Below, piece by piece: positions 40,401 to 52,110 of a stretch of 64,000 bases of DNA; within the stretch, counting starts at the first letter, position 1; every line of letters starts with the position of its first letter. Source of the DNA: Siphonodentalium dalli (lineage: Eukaryota > Mollusca > Scaphopoda > Gadilida > Siphonodentaliidae). Location of the stretch: NCBI GenBank assembly GCA_032622095.1, contig CP136069.1, forward strand, positions 68,099,319 to 68,163,318, read 5' to 3'. Both the position numbers and the translations under genes were made by a program. The notes under the pieces were generated by a model. It did no database searches and had not been told where the DNA came from. It was given only the letters and a program-made list of their open reading frames with translations.

Positions 40401-42879
40401 GAATATATAAAGGTGAGTTTGGTATGTTTCACTCCCAAACGTTGACAACACTATTATACAGCTGGAAGTTACATGAGTGACACAACATTAGTTCGGAAAT
40501 GCAGATCACAAGTAGGTTAAAATTGATCTGATAGTTTGATATTACAATAAGCATATAGTGAAACATTTGTAATATATTTTTTACCAAAAATAGAATATTT
40601 ACCTACTTTCGAGTACAATGATGGGCACTCTGCCCCAACCCCTGGCTCGGGGCACACTAGGCTGGGACAGAGTGTTCGTTGAGAGGGAACTTATGCCCGT
40701 GAATGTCCCCGAACCAGGGACCATGCAGAGGGTCCACCGAAGGGGTCCCAGAGCTGAGAGCTTCACTCTATTTCGTCAGAAAAGTAGCACAATTATTAGC
40801 AAATGCTTCGAGTTAATTACAGTGTATTATTTGCCCATTCATCTTCGTCGGAGCCACTGGACTCAGAAAAAAACATACATGTATGAACTCGAAGCGTTTG
40901 TGAACGGTATTCCTTTACCAGCGCACACAACGACGATAATTTATAGAATGCGTTGCAGTCGAAGACGGAGCGTCGTGAGATGTGCAATCTAATATAATAG
41001 TTATTTCTTGCAAATAGCGGGTGGACGTGTACATGGCCGTTTGTTTGGCCGTTAAAAGGTCCATTTTAGATATCAAACCGGAACAAAATCTCTCCGCGAA
41101 TCAGTATATATCTTAGTTTGTACACTCAACATATTTTGTTTCCTCTGCAGAATGGTTGCTGCGATGTGTATCGATAAGTATGTTGTTACGAGCCATATAA
41201 TATCGCATGTACTGTACCCGTTGAAGACATTGGTGCTGGAAACCCATGACACAACATGACCGAAGAGTTAGGACACCTGCGAATCTGTATCGAATACTGA
41301 GCCTTCCATATTAGCAAATCACTCTTATCCGATACACTTATCAGTTCAACATGTCCAACAGTATCATTGATATTTTCCAGAGGAAACATGATCTACAACA
41401 TGTGTAGTGTCTAGTAGGTCGAGGTTTATGAGCACCAAGTGTAAGACAATAGCTTAATCAGACAGATATTTTGTGGCTATTTGTCGTCAATACCGATAGT
41501 CAAAATAATATGCATGCTTTTATGACAGATTGTAATTTGATAATGGCGTAACAATATTAAGTTATTAGTTTCCAGATGTCACTTAGATATTTTCGCAAGG
41601 ATAAATATTTAATGATTTAAAAAAAGATATTGATATAAAACAAAAAAATAATGACATTAAGAAGGACAATCCCTGGTTACCCCCCTCCAAATCACTCTTT
41701 CACATACAGATTAATAAATTTTTAATAAATGATATATATAAAAATACTTCTAGTTCATAAAAATTATTTAAATTATTGTGTATTTCACCTGTGTATGTTA
41801 GATTTTACGTCATTAATTGTGAACCGACCAGAAAACGATGATTTAATTTGGCCAAAGTTTTTTTTAATTTGGCCAAAAAACATTTGGCTAAAGTTTTTTT
41901 CATTTGGCTAATAAAATTTTCATTTGGCTAAAGTTTTTTTCGGTCCAGCGCGAACACTGGTGTCTACCACCCGCAATATATAAAATACCACCCGGAGAAG
42001 TAAATCGTAGAAGTAGGTATATGTTATAAGAAAGGTGGTAGGCGACGCTGAGATAATAGCAAATACCATCGATCCACATGGGTGTCATAACTCTGAACAT
42101 ATTCACACTTAATTTAATTATGCTCAAGTATCAGCTATTAGTGTGTGTTAGTGTATGTTGACGACTTACACCGGATCCAGACAAAGCATATCGACGAAGA
42201 TTGTAGGATTTAATTCAAGATCTTTAAAACGATACAGAATTAGATATGCTGAAGTGGCAACTAAACCGACTTAAATGTTTGTAAAAGTGGTCGAGCAACT
42301 CTGATAAGAGAATAGGGTATTATAGTGTAAATAAGATACCTCAAATCAAATATGTCGCTACGATTGTAAAGGTTTGACGCCAGAAACCACCATATGTACG
42401 TTTTATATAGCAGAACATAATTAGAACCATTAATGGGAGGTTTCGATGACCTGACTTCCAATAGTCGAAGTTTATTCGTTTTAAATTGATGTCAGCCCAG
42501 CAAAAAAACCTACGTCCGTTACCTGTAAAAAGTGTCCATGTTTCCAAAGCGGTAGATAACAAAGAGCGTTATCAGTTATGATGCTGACGTATTACTTATG
42601 AATGTTTGTGGATTTTCGCGATGCTGGTGCCCACGTAAATTAGGTCATGTATTTTTCGTTTTCTTTTGCATTGCAAGCTATCAATTTGTTCAAGAACTTT
42701 TGTCAAATTTGATGTCACTTCGGACTTAGTCTGGTTACAATATTTAGGAAAATCGGATCCAGATTTTTAAAGCATGAAAAAGGGTGTTCATTTATTTGTG
42801 CTGTTGATGATGCTGTCAAATTATACCAATGATGTTGTAAACATAATGATAGTTTTGTTAGTCCTGATAATACTATCAG
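40401..42879. other. stretch without recognised genes
   Basis: A 124-codon ORF at 40618-40992 has a Pro/Gly/Arg-rich N-terminus and no domain. A CATTTGGCTAAAGTTTTTTT repeat occurs three times near 41849-41940. Nothing else was seen. Confidence 0.3.
41849..41940 (+). repeat. short tandem repeat, about 30 bp
   Basis: ATTTGGC[C/T]AAAGTTTTTTT-type units repeated, with variants ending in AAAATTTT. Confidence 0.6.
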
Positions 42880-43022
42880 AGGATATTACTTGGTTGTTTT
42901 GATATTAGGCCCGATGTCAGCCCGATGTAACCTCATATATTCTGGGACCAAAGGTCGAAGGCTGGTATGGAGTTACCGGGGCTGATATCAGGCATACAAT
43001 ATCAAAACAACCAAGTGATATC
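42880..43022. mobile_element. foldback (MITE-like) element, about 140 bp
   Basis: Terminal inverted repeats around ACTTGGTTGTTTTGATATT at both ends. The inner parts are also partly complementary (CCCGATGTCAGCCC against GGGGCTGATATCAGG). No coding capacity. Confidence 0.7.
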
Positions 43023-43189
43023 ATATTTATTAATTAGATTGCCTCTAACGGCATGTAGTAAAACAATATTACTCGGATTTGCGAAGTCGTAAAATGATAT
43101 TACTCAGTTTAAGGGCAAATTGAAGCGATATTCAATAACAGCCTTTTTTTTAAATATCATATAATTAATAACACATATCACTAAAATCT

Positions 43190-43290
43190 TGTTATATTGG
43201 TCTCCACATCACGTCGACATGATAAAACATATTATCACTATAGGTCATATTGGCCTCCATATCACATCGACATGCTAACACATATTATTA
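43190..43290 (+). repeat. 57-bp satellite, first short segment
   Basis: GGTCTCCA[C/T]ATCAC, TCGACATG and TAACACATATTA phrases as in the main array at 43935-44890. Confidence 0.7.
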
Positions 43291-43934
43291 CCACTTTATA
43301 GGGCGTTCTCTAGGCCATTGATAATGTTTTTCGGGGCGTTCCAAATAGCGTATTGTTACCAGAACACCGGGACGCGGGCCGATAATGAAAAACTCCGCGG
43401 CCCGGCAACTGACCGGTAGTTAGATCTCGTTTATTATCACGCGAGTTACGTCCCTTCAATATCTGTCAATATCAGACTTATCGTGTTTATTTCAAGAAAA
43501 TAATGGGAAAATGTACCGTATTTTCCTCACACTGTAGTGGATTTATGATTGGAAATCACGGTATGTGGTTGAATTATTGTCTCAAGCGTAAATACGCATA
43601 AATAACTTTAAAATAGCTGTCAAACTCTCATCATTTGTCACTCGTCTTCAATGCTGGTTTTTATTTATTTATATGTTCTTGGAAATATCTCTCTCTTAAT
43701 CTAGGCCTACGTCATTATTCCACTGGGTCAAATGTCCAAATATGTGGTAATAATAGTAATAACATGATCTTATCGGGCATTATGGTTTATTAACGGCCCT
43801 CTGGAATGATTAACAGACCTCGGGCCTATTAGCGGCCATCGACTTTGTCTCGGGCCGTTAATATGCCCTTGGGCTGTTAATCATTCCTGCCGGGCCGTTA
43901 GTAACACATAACGCCCTCAAAAAATCATGTTATG
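43291..43934. other. interruption in the 57-bp satellite, includes a GGCCGTTAA foldback
   Basis: About 640 bp between satellite segments, starting GGGCGTTCT and ending ATAACGCCC. That reads as imperfect terminal inverted repeats of an inserted element; the inner foldback is listed separately. Confidence 0.45.
43775..43917. mobile_element. imperfect foldback rich in GGGCCGTTAA
   Basis: GGCATTATGG..TATTAACGGCCC on the left pairs with GGGCCGTTAGTAACACATAACGCCC on the right, and GGAATGATTAACAG pairs with CTGTTAATCATTCC. This gives a long imperfect hairpin. Confidence 0.65.
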
Positions 43935-44890
43935 GTTATATTAACATTATAGCGATGTGATATTGATCTCCATATCTCACCGACATGATAACACATATTA
44001 GGAACACATTGGAGTAATATTGGTCTCCATATCACGTCGACATGATGACACATATTAACATTATAGCGATGTTATATTGGTCTCCATATCATTTGACCTG
44101 GTAACACATATTATCATTATAGTGAAGCGATATTGATCTCCATTATCTTGTATTATCACTACAGTGAAGTCACATTAGTCCCAATATCACGTAGACAGGA
44201 TAACACATATTAGCATTATAGTGAAGTGATATTGTTCTCCATATCATGTTACATGATAACACATATTATAACTACAAGGACGTCATATTAGTCCAGATAG
44301 CACGTCGACATGATAACACATATTAGCATTATAGTGTTCTGATATTGGTCTCCATATCATTTGACCTGATAACACATATTAACATTATAGTGATGTGATA
44401 TTGTTCTCCATATCATGTTACATGATAACACATATTATAACTACAAGGACGTCATATTAGTCCAGATAGCACGTCGACATGATAACACATATTAGCATTA
44501 TAGTGTTCTGATATTGGTCTCCATATCTCACCGACATGAGGATACACATTAGCATTATAATGTGACATTGGTCTCCATATCACTTCGACCTGATAACACA
44601 TATTAGGAACACATTGGAGTGATATTGGTCTCTATATGAAGTCGACATGATAAAACATATTATCATAATAGTGAAGTCATATTGTTCTCCATATCAAGTC
44701 GACATGATAACACAAATTATACCTATAGTGATGTGATATTGGTCTCCATATCATTTGACCTGATAACACATATTAACATTAGTGATGTGATAGTGGTCTC
44801 CATATAAAGTCGACATGGTAACACATATAACCATAATGAAGTCATATTTGTCCAATGTCACGGCGACGTGATAACACATATTATCATTGT
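43935..44890 (+). repeat. 57-bp satellite array with 3-mer higher-order repeat
   Basis: GATAACACATATTA marks monomers at about 43987, 44044, 44101, 44199, 44255, 44312, 44368, 44423 and 44481, spaced 55-58 bp with one 98-bp gap. A three-monomer block recurs almost unchanged at about 44228 and 44396 (period 168-169). Monomers elsewhere are diverged. Confidence 0.85.
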
Positions 44891-45687
44891 ACTATTACAA
44901 CTACATTCGCTTTCGCTTAAATACGTGTATTTGATTGGTCAATGTCCTTAGATACGCTTGGTAGCGACAACCTCTATCAATGTCGTTTCCCGCATCACAA
45001 CGCGCAATGATACTTTAAGAAATTGGGCGACATGCACAAACGGTGGCCCACATCATGACGCCATTTCCTAAAAGCGTCCATAGTTACCATACCGTGAACA
45101 TAAAATTAACGAATTAGACAGATCAGTGAAACTATGAAATGCGATAATTTTGTTGGGGATAAAGGAATGTATTACATAACTGTTCCACCATTAGTATTAT
45201 CATTTATCCAGCTTCATGCCAATATTAGTAATATGACATGACAGTGGTCACGAGAGCATAGAATGTACCTTTGTAGTGATTGTTTACTTTTCGAGTTTGT
45301 CACCGGAGACCGCAATTTTGGTGGGGAAGTTTGGTAACACCGCGTCGGAATTGCTATCGAATCGGATTGTCTTTATGCCAATAGATGTTCTAGAATCGTT
45401 TTAAATAACTGAAATTTACACCCAGCAAGTACAGTTTAATAGTTTACGGTGTGGTCTCTTGCTTTTGCATAGTTGGAAGGTTGGAAACAGAGATCGAATT
45501 GTGGGTGTTCATCTCGAACTTCCGGTCGGTTGCCCAATTTATTCTCGACCTATCTTCCGTTAAAGGAGTAGCTGAAATCCAGACACAACTATCACTTGGG
45601 TAGTGTATCTATTATAAAGTTTTTAATATAGTTTCTTTAAAACAACTAGTTTAATCACCAACTAATATGCGGATTGTCGTAATTATA
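44891..45687. other. interruption in the 57-bp satellite, no gene seen
   Basis: Unique-looking sequence separating satellite segments; ends at the 45688 foldback. Confidence 0.35.
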
Positions 45688-45821
45688 AGCAATCAACGTC
45701 TTTTTCGATACATATGTCGGCGTATAGAAGTGTTTGATGCCGAACTACATACTTAGTACAATTTCGCTTCGCGAAATTATACAGTATGTAATTCGGCATC
45801 AGACATTGATGACGTTGATTG
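45688..45821. mobile_element. foldback element with GCAATCAACGTC ends
   Basis: GCAATCAACGTC at the left and GACGTTGATTGC at the right. Inner arms GATGCCGAACTACATAC and GTATGTAATTCGGCATC pair around a TTTCGC..GCGAAA centre. Confidence 0.75.
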
Positions 45822-45824
45822 CAT

Positions 45825-46085
45825 AGTGTGATTTTATATTGGTCTCCATATCATTTGACCTGATAACACTTATAAGCAATAGAAGTGATATTGGTCCCCA
45901 TATCACGCCAACATGATACTACATATTATCACTATAGTGAAGTCATGGTGGTCCCCATATCACGTCGACATGATAACACATATTATAACTATAGTGAAGT
46001 CATATTGGTCGCATATCACGTCGACATGACAACACATAGTATTATTATAATGAAGTAATATTGGTCTCCATAATTATCACGTCGA
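45825..46085 (+). repeat. 57-bp satellite, last segment
   Basis: Resumes GGTC[T/C]CCATATCA and TAACACATATTATAACTATAG monomers right after the foldback, so the foldback region interrupted one array. Confidence 0.75.
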
Positions 46086-46704
46086 ATTAAGAATTTAAGG
46101 TCGCTGATCCGGAATCGCGCAACGAAGCCACCTTCTTATGGGGAATACGCTTGTTTATCACAAATCCAGCAAAACAATGGCCGAATATTTTCAACAAAGA
46201 AGTTCTCTGAATCTAAACGGCGAACAATCTTGAATCACATATCATCATCTTCGTTGTATATATAATCTGAGCAGTTATTAAGAGACGACAAAACAATGAA
46301 TTTTAATACATCCGAGAGGTTGAACATATTATTTTCTGTTTTGTCCCTTTCAGTACCAAACATTGCTATAATAATTAATAATTTCGCACAACACTCAAAT
46401 AATCAAATAGCTTTTTGTCTTGGATCTATGAGAAGATGCTTCATTTGTATTATAATGTTGATTTCAATTTTTAATTGCATAATATAACATCATACCCCAT
46501 ATATTATAATGAAGAATGAAGTATTCACAAATATTCCAGCCCAATAAACATATATATTGATATGCAGTGTGGCCCGCTCAAGCAGGGAACACTCAACTGG
46601 AATTAGGCCACACTGTTAAGATATATGGTGGCCAGCTTTAACTTGCTTATGAACGTATGACCCAGAACTCATCTGAGCCCAATTATTTATGGGCAATTGC
46701 CTTT
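46086..46704. other. stretch without recognised features
   Basis: Contains a 63-codon ORF (46296-46487) of hydrophobic composition without support. AT-rich. Confidence 0.3.
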
Positions 46705-49006
46705 CTTATCGAAAATAATCATTAAATTTCACGAATCAAAAACAATTTAATCTGCTCTCATGATCTTCAGATATTATATCATGGACATATGTTTTTTGTA
46801 CATGAAAAGAGTGAAATTTAAAATATTTTTCATTCCATAAAACAAAAGTAAATGAGGTTACAATTTTCAAAGGGTCTGTGGTTCTTAATTATTGCGTCAC
46901 AACGATCACTTCTTAATTTGCCAAATTTCACAAACAATTCCTGACAGATTTGGAGAAAATTCAGTTTGATATACCAGGATATGTTGGCAAAACATGCGTC
47001 TTATCCTTAACGTTACCAATATCACTGCAAAGAAGTGATTATGCTTGTAGTATATGGCTTATAGCCATATGGGAATTGAATATGGCTGCGACATAACGAT
47101 AAAGCGTACGCACATTACGGCGTCACTTTTATTCATGCACATATATCTTGCATAAGCTCACTTTTAAATGAAACGATCAGGCAACAACATAACAATGAAA
47201 GCAGATAACAATATTCAGAGAAGTACGTTGCTACTGGCCACCGAGTGACATTCTGTTTCCTTTGTATTGATTGGGAAAAGAATACAAGTGGTAGTCCTGG
47301 AACCAGTGTACATATACACCGCTGGGAAACCTAGATGCATTTACAAGTAAAATGTCATTATTAAAGCGCATATTCCGTTGCATGTATACTGTAGCAGGGT
47401 TGGCGCTGTCGATTGCCAATTTAGCAAAATGCTATAACAAAATGAATTTGGAAAAATAAAATCCGATTTGCAATTGGCACCTATATTTTTAGCTTTTGGG
47501 AATTGATCTCCATCGTTGCATATAATAAATCTTGAAGACAATCGATCGGAAACAAAATACACATTGCTATCAGGCCGCGACATTGTTAATTCTGTCATAA
47601 TTTAAAGCGTTGTAATTTAAATTTTGCTGCTTAAATGTCACCTCGACTTATTGTATCGCTGGAGTGAAAGGGTTTCGAATTTCTACTCGATTAGAACACA
47701 GAGTAGGCTATTTACTCTAATGCGCTGATAGGGAACTGTGTTTTGATAGTGGGTGGCAGATACTTATCATAAATATGTGCCCTTCATAACTCAGCTTCAA
47801 CAAACAGGAAATATGATTCGTAAGCATTTTTTGTTGGAAATACTAAATTAAAAAGTGACACCAAAATATATGGGTCAGACAAAAGTGGAAAAGAAAATGA
47901 AAAGTGGCTAATATATATATACAATATGAAATTGGCAACAGTGTTGGCAAATGGGAATGTCGGACCAGCGCGAACCCTGTACTGCAGTTGATGAGGTTCT
48001 AACAGGAAGTACACTAGCACACACATTCCTTATATTTATAGAGCTATTTGATCAACAGTCTTATAAAATTAGCTGAATATGCCTTACTTCTTTTCGGAAA
48101 CCTAGAAACCAGTATTATTTTGCTGTCAATATGTGAATTATCGACACATTTCTGTGTCTTGGTCATGTGATACTTTTTCGTTTTATTGTGTGTATTTCGG
48201 ATAATAATGTGTTTTGTTGGGGTGTAAAACACATGGCGCAATTGGCAGTTGACCAAACCGGCAAACTATAGTTAGCTTGAAATACATGTACTTTGTATAT
48301 TTTGTATATACAACATTTCCAACATAGTATAAGCCAAACTTGTCTTAAACGTAGTGTTCCAAATGTTCCGTTTCCTTGGAGGTTGACAACTTGTCACCGC
48401 CATTAAAGATGAACAAGAGAAGTGGCTTGACTGACCAAGCAGGAAGAGTCCCACGTCATCCCTTCTCACCGTTGTCATATTTTGTCGCATCTCATCCTAA
48501 AGTAATAACAGGAATGCAGATGGTTAATATTCAAAATTCTCAGCTGGACACATAAATCCAGGAAAGATTTGCAATACACCCACGATTGACTCTAGATATA
48601 CAAGATACATTATCATATTGTCATCGTTACATATTTAAGTTGAAAAATGTGCTTGTATAGATGATATGAGTGGATTTTATAGACGATACAAATATGTTTG
48701 AGGAACTTAAAATAATAAATTCAAAATAATTGATTATTTCATCACAATTAATGTACCAATAAGACTATATAGTCGAATAACGTACAAAGTAATACAAGTA
48801 AGTATATTGTTCGGCATCAGAAACATCTGTACCCCAACTTGAAGACGTGCGTCATAAATGACGGATTGCTTAGAATTACGGAAACTAAACTTTATTTTCG
48901 GCTATCTAGTTAGAATCCTACAACCAATCATTGAAACACAATATGTATCGTTTGGACATCGCAGAACCGGAATCCAGGCCGAAAATTGATCGGTCAAAAT
49001 CAATAA
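46705..49006 (+). repeat. duplicated block, copy 2 (partner 5205-7347)
   Basis: Collinear with copy 1, plus an extra segment of about 165 bp from about 46997 to 47160 with no obvious terminal repeats. Two small minus-strand frames remain open in both copies (47231-47419 and 48044-48256 here). Confidence 0.8.
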
Positions 49007-49059
49007 CGACCGAGCGGAAGTTATAAAATAAGCACACTTCGATCTCCTTTTCTGATGAT

Positions 49060-49460
49060 GAACCAGCAGTATGCCCACTAGCAGATATTTAATCAATAAC
49101 TGAAAAGACAAACAAAAGCTACACACAATAAGCAAAACATGGGTGTAATAATATACAGGAAAGCAGTGCTGATCGAATGATGACATCAGTGATGTATATA
49201 ATGTGAAGGAGTCTGTGATACACTTTACTTTGTAAACGCCACTGGCGGCACCAACCAGACGACATTGTTTTTGGCCATGTAATCCATTAATGTCATTCCA
49301 TTAGTAGGCCTACATGGGTGTCATATTTTTATTATCCAATGGCTTAGTTCAATGTCAGGGTCGGATAAATCAGCATTTACATCGTTCCGTAATTTATATA
49401 TATATATATATATTTATATGGAAAATCGTGAAAGCGCAATGTAGCTATCCTTTACTGTTA
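49060..49460 (+). repeat. interspersed unit following duplicated block copy 2
   Basis: Matches 11116-11560 (CAGTATGCCCACTAGCAGAT, GTAGGCCTACATGGGTGTCA). It lies only about 50 bp after the block, giving the likely ancestral order. Confidence 0.7.
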
Positions 49461-49582
49461 AACTTGGTATTACAATGGAGTTTAACATCTATTGCACAGA
49501 AATGTATCCATTCGAATGAAGCGGTGTTTTTTATACATCTAGAGACCGATTAACCCACCCATGCGAAGTTACCATGAAATTT

Positions 49583-49820
49583 TGATACAGTTCAGTTAGT
49601 AATATACACCACACTGGCGGCACCAACCAGACAACATTGCTATATTGGCTATGTAATCCACTAATGTCATGCCATGAGTAGGCCTACATGGGTGTCATAT
49701 GTTTATTATCCATTGTCTTAGTTCAATGTTATAGTCGGTTAAATCAGCATTAGCACAGACTGTCATCGTTCCGTTATGTATATGACAAATCGTGAAAGCG
49801 CAATGTAGCTATCCTTTACA
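49583..49820 (+). repeat. further copy of the GTAGGCCTACATGGGTGTCA unit
   Basis: Second unit in tandem with 49216-49460, as at 11281 and 12102. Confidence 0.7.
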
Positions 49821-50379
49821 TGTCCAACACATTCTGTTTTCAGGCGATTTAAAATAAAATAGTATTCACCTTTATGAGGAATTATTAAAGGAATGTGTTT
49901 GGCATGAAACATATGATAAAAGATAGGACAAGTTTTACAGATCATTCTGAAACTTTAAATGGTGTTATACTAACCGATGATGAGTGTAATGGAACATTTT
50001 ATTCGGGAGCGGCGTAACTATATCTGTTTCCACGTCCCAGTATTTGTAGAGATTGATACCACATACAAACCCCCAATCAAGAAAGTATACTCCCGAAATT
50101 TGTATAATTATGACATTGACGATTACGATGGCCTAAATATTGCAATTTCCTCTGTTGTCTGGCGATAATTTCTTAGAACACAACAGCTAGCTCGCAGACA
50201 TGACTTCAGCTTTGACTAAAACTATCCACTTGAAGGGTAATGAATTAATTCCACATAAAATTGTTTGATGTGGGAAAACGAACCTGAATGGCGAAGCCCT
50301 AAAAATTTAAACTATGGTTAACCATGATAGGCGGTAACGCCTACACCATAAAGCTATGTTGACTCTTAATGAATACAAC
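49821..50379. other. stretch without recognised features
   Basis: A few short ORFs, none supported. Leads into a LINE remnant. Confidence 0.3.
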
Positions 50380-50777
50380 TGGAAGAATTACGAAATGAAA
50401 CGAAACGACATTGGATCTCAATTAAGGATCTCTTAGATAGAATTCAGACATCTCTCTCAGATCCAAATACACCGACATCAACATGGTGGAAAACGTTTAA
50501 CAAATTGAAAAGCCGAAACACCAAAATGTGTGTTCCTGCTCTATAACATAAAGGACATACATATTCGAGTAATCACGAATAAGAAATCTTAAATGACTAT
50601 TCCTGTAATATTTCGTCCGTTGAAGATTCAGAATCTGATTCTTTAAATTCCAATCAAAAACCTAATTCTGCGACGTTCGATACTGTTAAAATAACTGAAG
50701 GCGATATTATTGAAGTACATAAACACTGGCATATTGATAAAGCATGTTGTTATGACGACATTATCTCACAAATCTAA
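50380..50777 (+). pseudogene. LINE remnant: endonuclease-RT linker and start of RT
   Basis: Read in one frame with two stops (near 50545 and 50581): LRNETKRHWISIKDLLDRI, TSTWWKTFNKLKSRNTK, EILNDYSCNI and TVKITEGDIIEVHKHWHIDKA. This is the order found between endonuclease and RT of APE-type LINEs (a W[W/K]..K basic segment, an EILNDYF-like helix, then an I.EGEI...L..L...KA motif before RT motif 1). It ends abruptly at DDIISQI, so most of the RT is missing. Confidence 0.65.
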
Positions 50778-51129
50778 AACAATTGTCCTGGGATAGCCAA
50801 ATAAAACCCCTATTATATCATTAAAAAGCCATTACATATTTCCTTATTTATCACTAGTTATGAATAGCAAATTGGCTACTTATCACTTTGCATCGCGCCA
50901 ACAAAATGACCGCGATTATTTACATTGATTCAGATGGATACATATTATTTCGAAAAGCCGCGCATGACACCAACACCAGACACTACAAAATGATGGATTT
51001 TTCATTAAGGTTAAATCGGGTCCAACTTCGTTGCACTATCGAAAATAGACACAAAACAAAAAAGCAAATTGGGGAGTATATTTTCGTCGCCAGCCCGAGA
51101 GCGCGTAATAATGTCGTGCCGGGGGTCAG
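50778..51129. other. stretch without recognised features
   Basis: A 98-codon ORF at 50888-51184 runs into the satellite and is not supported. Confidence 0.3.
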
Positions 51130-51600
51130 TTTATCTGTCAATATTCGCCTATATAATCATCATTCCTATCCGTCTTCCAGATAATCAGGCCTGGTTGACC
51201 ATTGGTTGTCCACGTTCTGAGATCCTGGGGGATGGTACGTAAAAAATCGAACAAATATTACCCAAATCATTAACAAACTCGTATAGCTATAGTCAGAGCC
51301 CGGGGTTAATTTATCTGTCAGTACTCTTCCATATAATCATCATTCCTATCAGTCTTCCAGATAATTAGGCCTTATTCACACTTGATTCTCCACGTTCTGA
51401 GATCCTGGGTGGGGGGGGGATCAAACGTAAACAATTGAGCAAAAACGATTTACCCCAAAATAATTAACAATCTCGTTTACTCAAGAGCCCGGGGTTAGTT
51501 TATCTGCCAATACTCGCCCATATAATCATCAGTCCTGTCCCTCTTCCAGATAATCAGGCCGTGTTGAATCTTGGTTGCCCACGTTCTGATATCCTGGGGG
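51130..51600 (-). repeat. roughly 175-bp satellite, orientation 1
   Basis: CTTCCAGATAAT recurs at about 51174, 51353 and 51543 (period 179-190). Each unit carries CACGTTCTGA[G/T]ATCCTGGG and AGAGCCCGGGGTTA. These are the reverse complement of the units at 62655-64000. Confidence 0.85.
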
Positions 51601-51633
51601 TGGTACATTCCGCTCAACGGGGCGATCGGTCCA

Positions 51634-51689
51634 CTCAAAATCGCGGCGAATCGCCGCAAATCGCCGGCATCCAAATCCGCGATTTTGAG
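51634..51689. repeat. GC-rich hairpin adjoining the satellite
   Basis: CTCAAAATCGCGG and CCGCGATTTTGAG form a perfect 13-bp stem around a GGCGAATCGCC-rich loop. A related stretch in the opposite orientation lies at about 55590-55755. Confidence 0.7.
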
Positions 51690-52014
51690 CACAAAGGATC
51701 AGTATCCAATGACTATTGTTACTGTTATCGACGCCAATATAAGCGAATCCCCAGCTTTCGTCGCGAATGCCACTAACGTCAAAAATAGACCATATTTTTT
51801 GTTGAACTTAATTGTATGGCATACATATATGTACAGCAAATCTCCAACGCAGTTATGTGATGGTAGAGGTGAGAAGGATAGACATATAGTCTATGAAATG
51901 TATGGTAAGATATGGACTTACCACAACATCCAATTAATTAAGACGATTATCAACATAAAGACTGCATGTATGCAGATGTATATTTTGAATGCTATTTCCA
52001 ATATTATCTATATA
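51690..52014. other. stretch without recognised features
   Basis: Covered by the end of a 170-codon ORF (51571-52083) that starts inside the satellite hairpin and has no domain; not supported. Confidence 0.3.
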
Positions 52015-52110
52015 CTAGCAGGGTACACGGCGTTGCCCATGTACAAAAGTAACCAAAGCTGTGATGTTTCCTATCGGCTGTAATAAATACGAATTGGCTA
52101 ATCTAACAAA
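52015..52110 (+). repeat. ACTAGCAGGG..CGGCGTTGC element start
   Basis: TACTAGCAGGGTACACGGCG opening, as at 55861; likely the 5' end of an interspersed non-autonomous element. Confidence 0.5.

Noticed and set aside
40618-40992. 124-codon ORF with Arg/Pro-rich N-terminus
   Set aside because: No recognisable motif, no splice context or repeat copy; kept only as a note in the surrounding stretch.
43935-44890. CRISPR-like regular repeats
   Set aside because: Monomers are contiguous, diverged and without unique spacers; it is a eukaryotic satellite.
51571-52083. 170-codon ORF
   Set aside because: Begins inside the satellite and its GC-rich hairpin, has no domain, and no second copy supports it.
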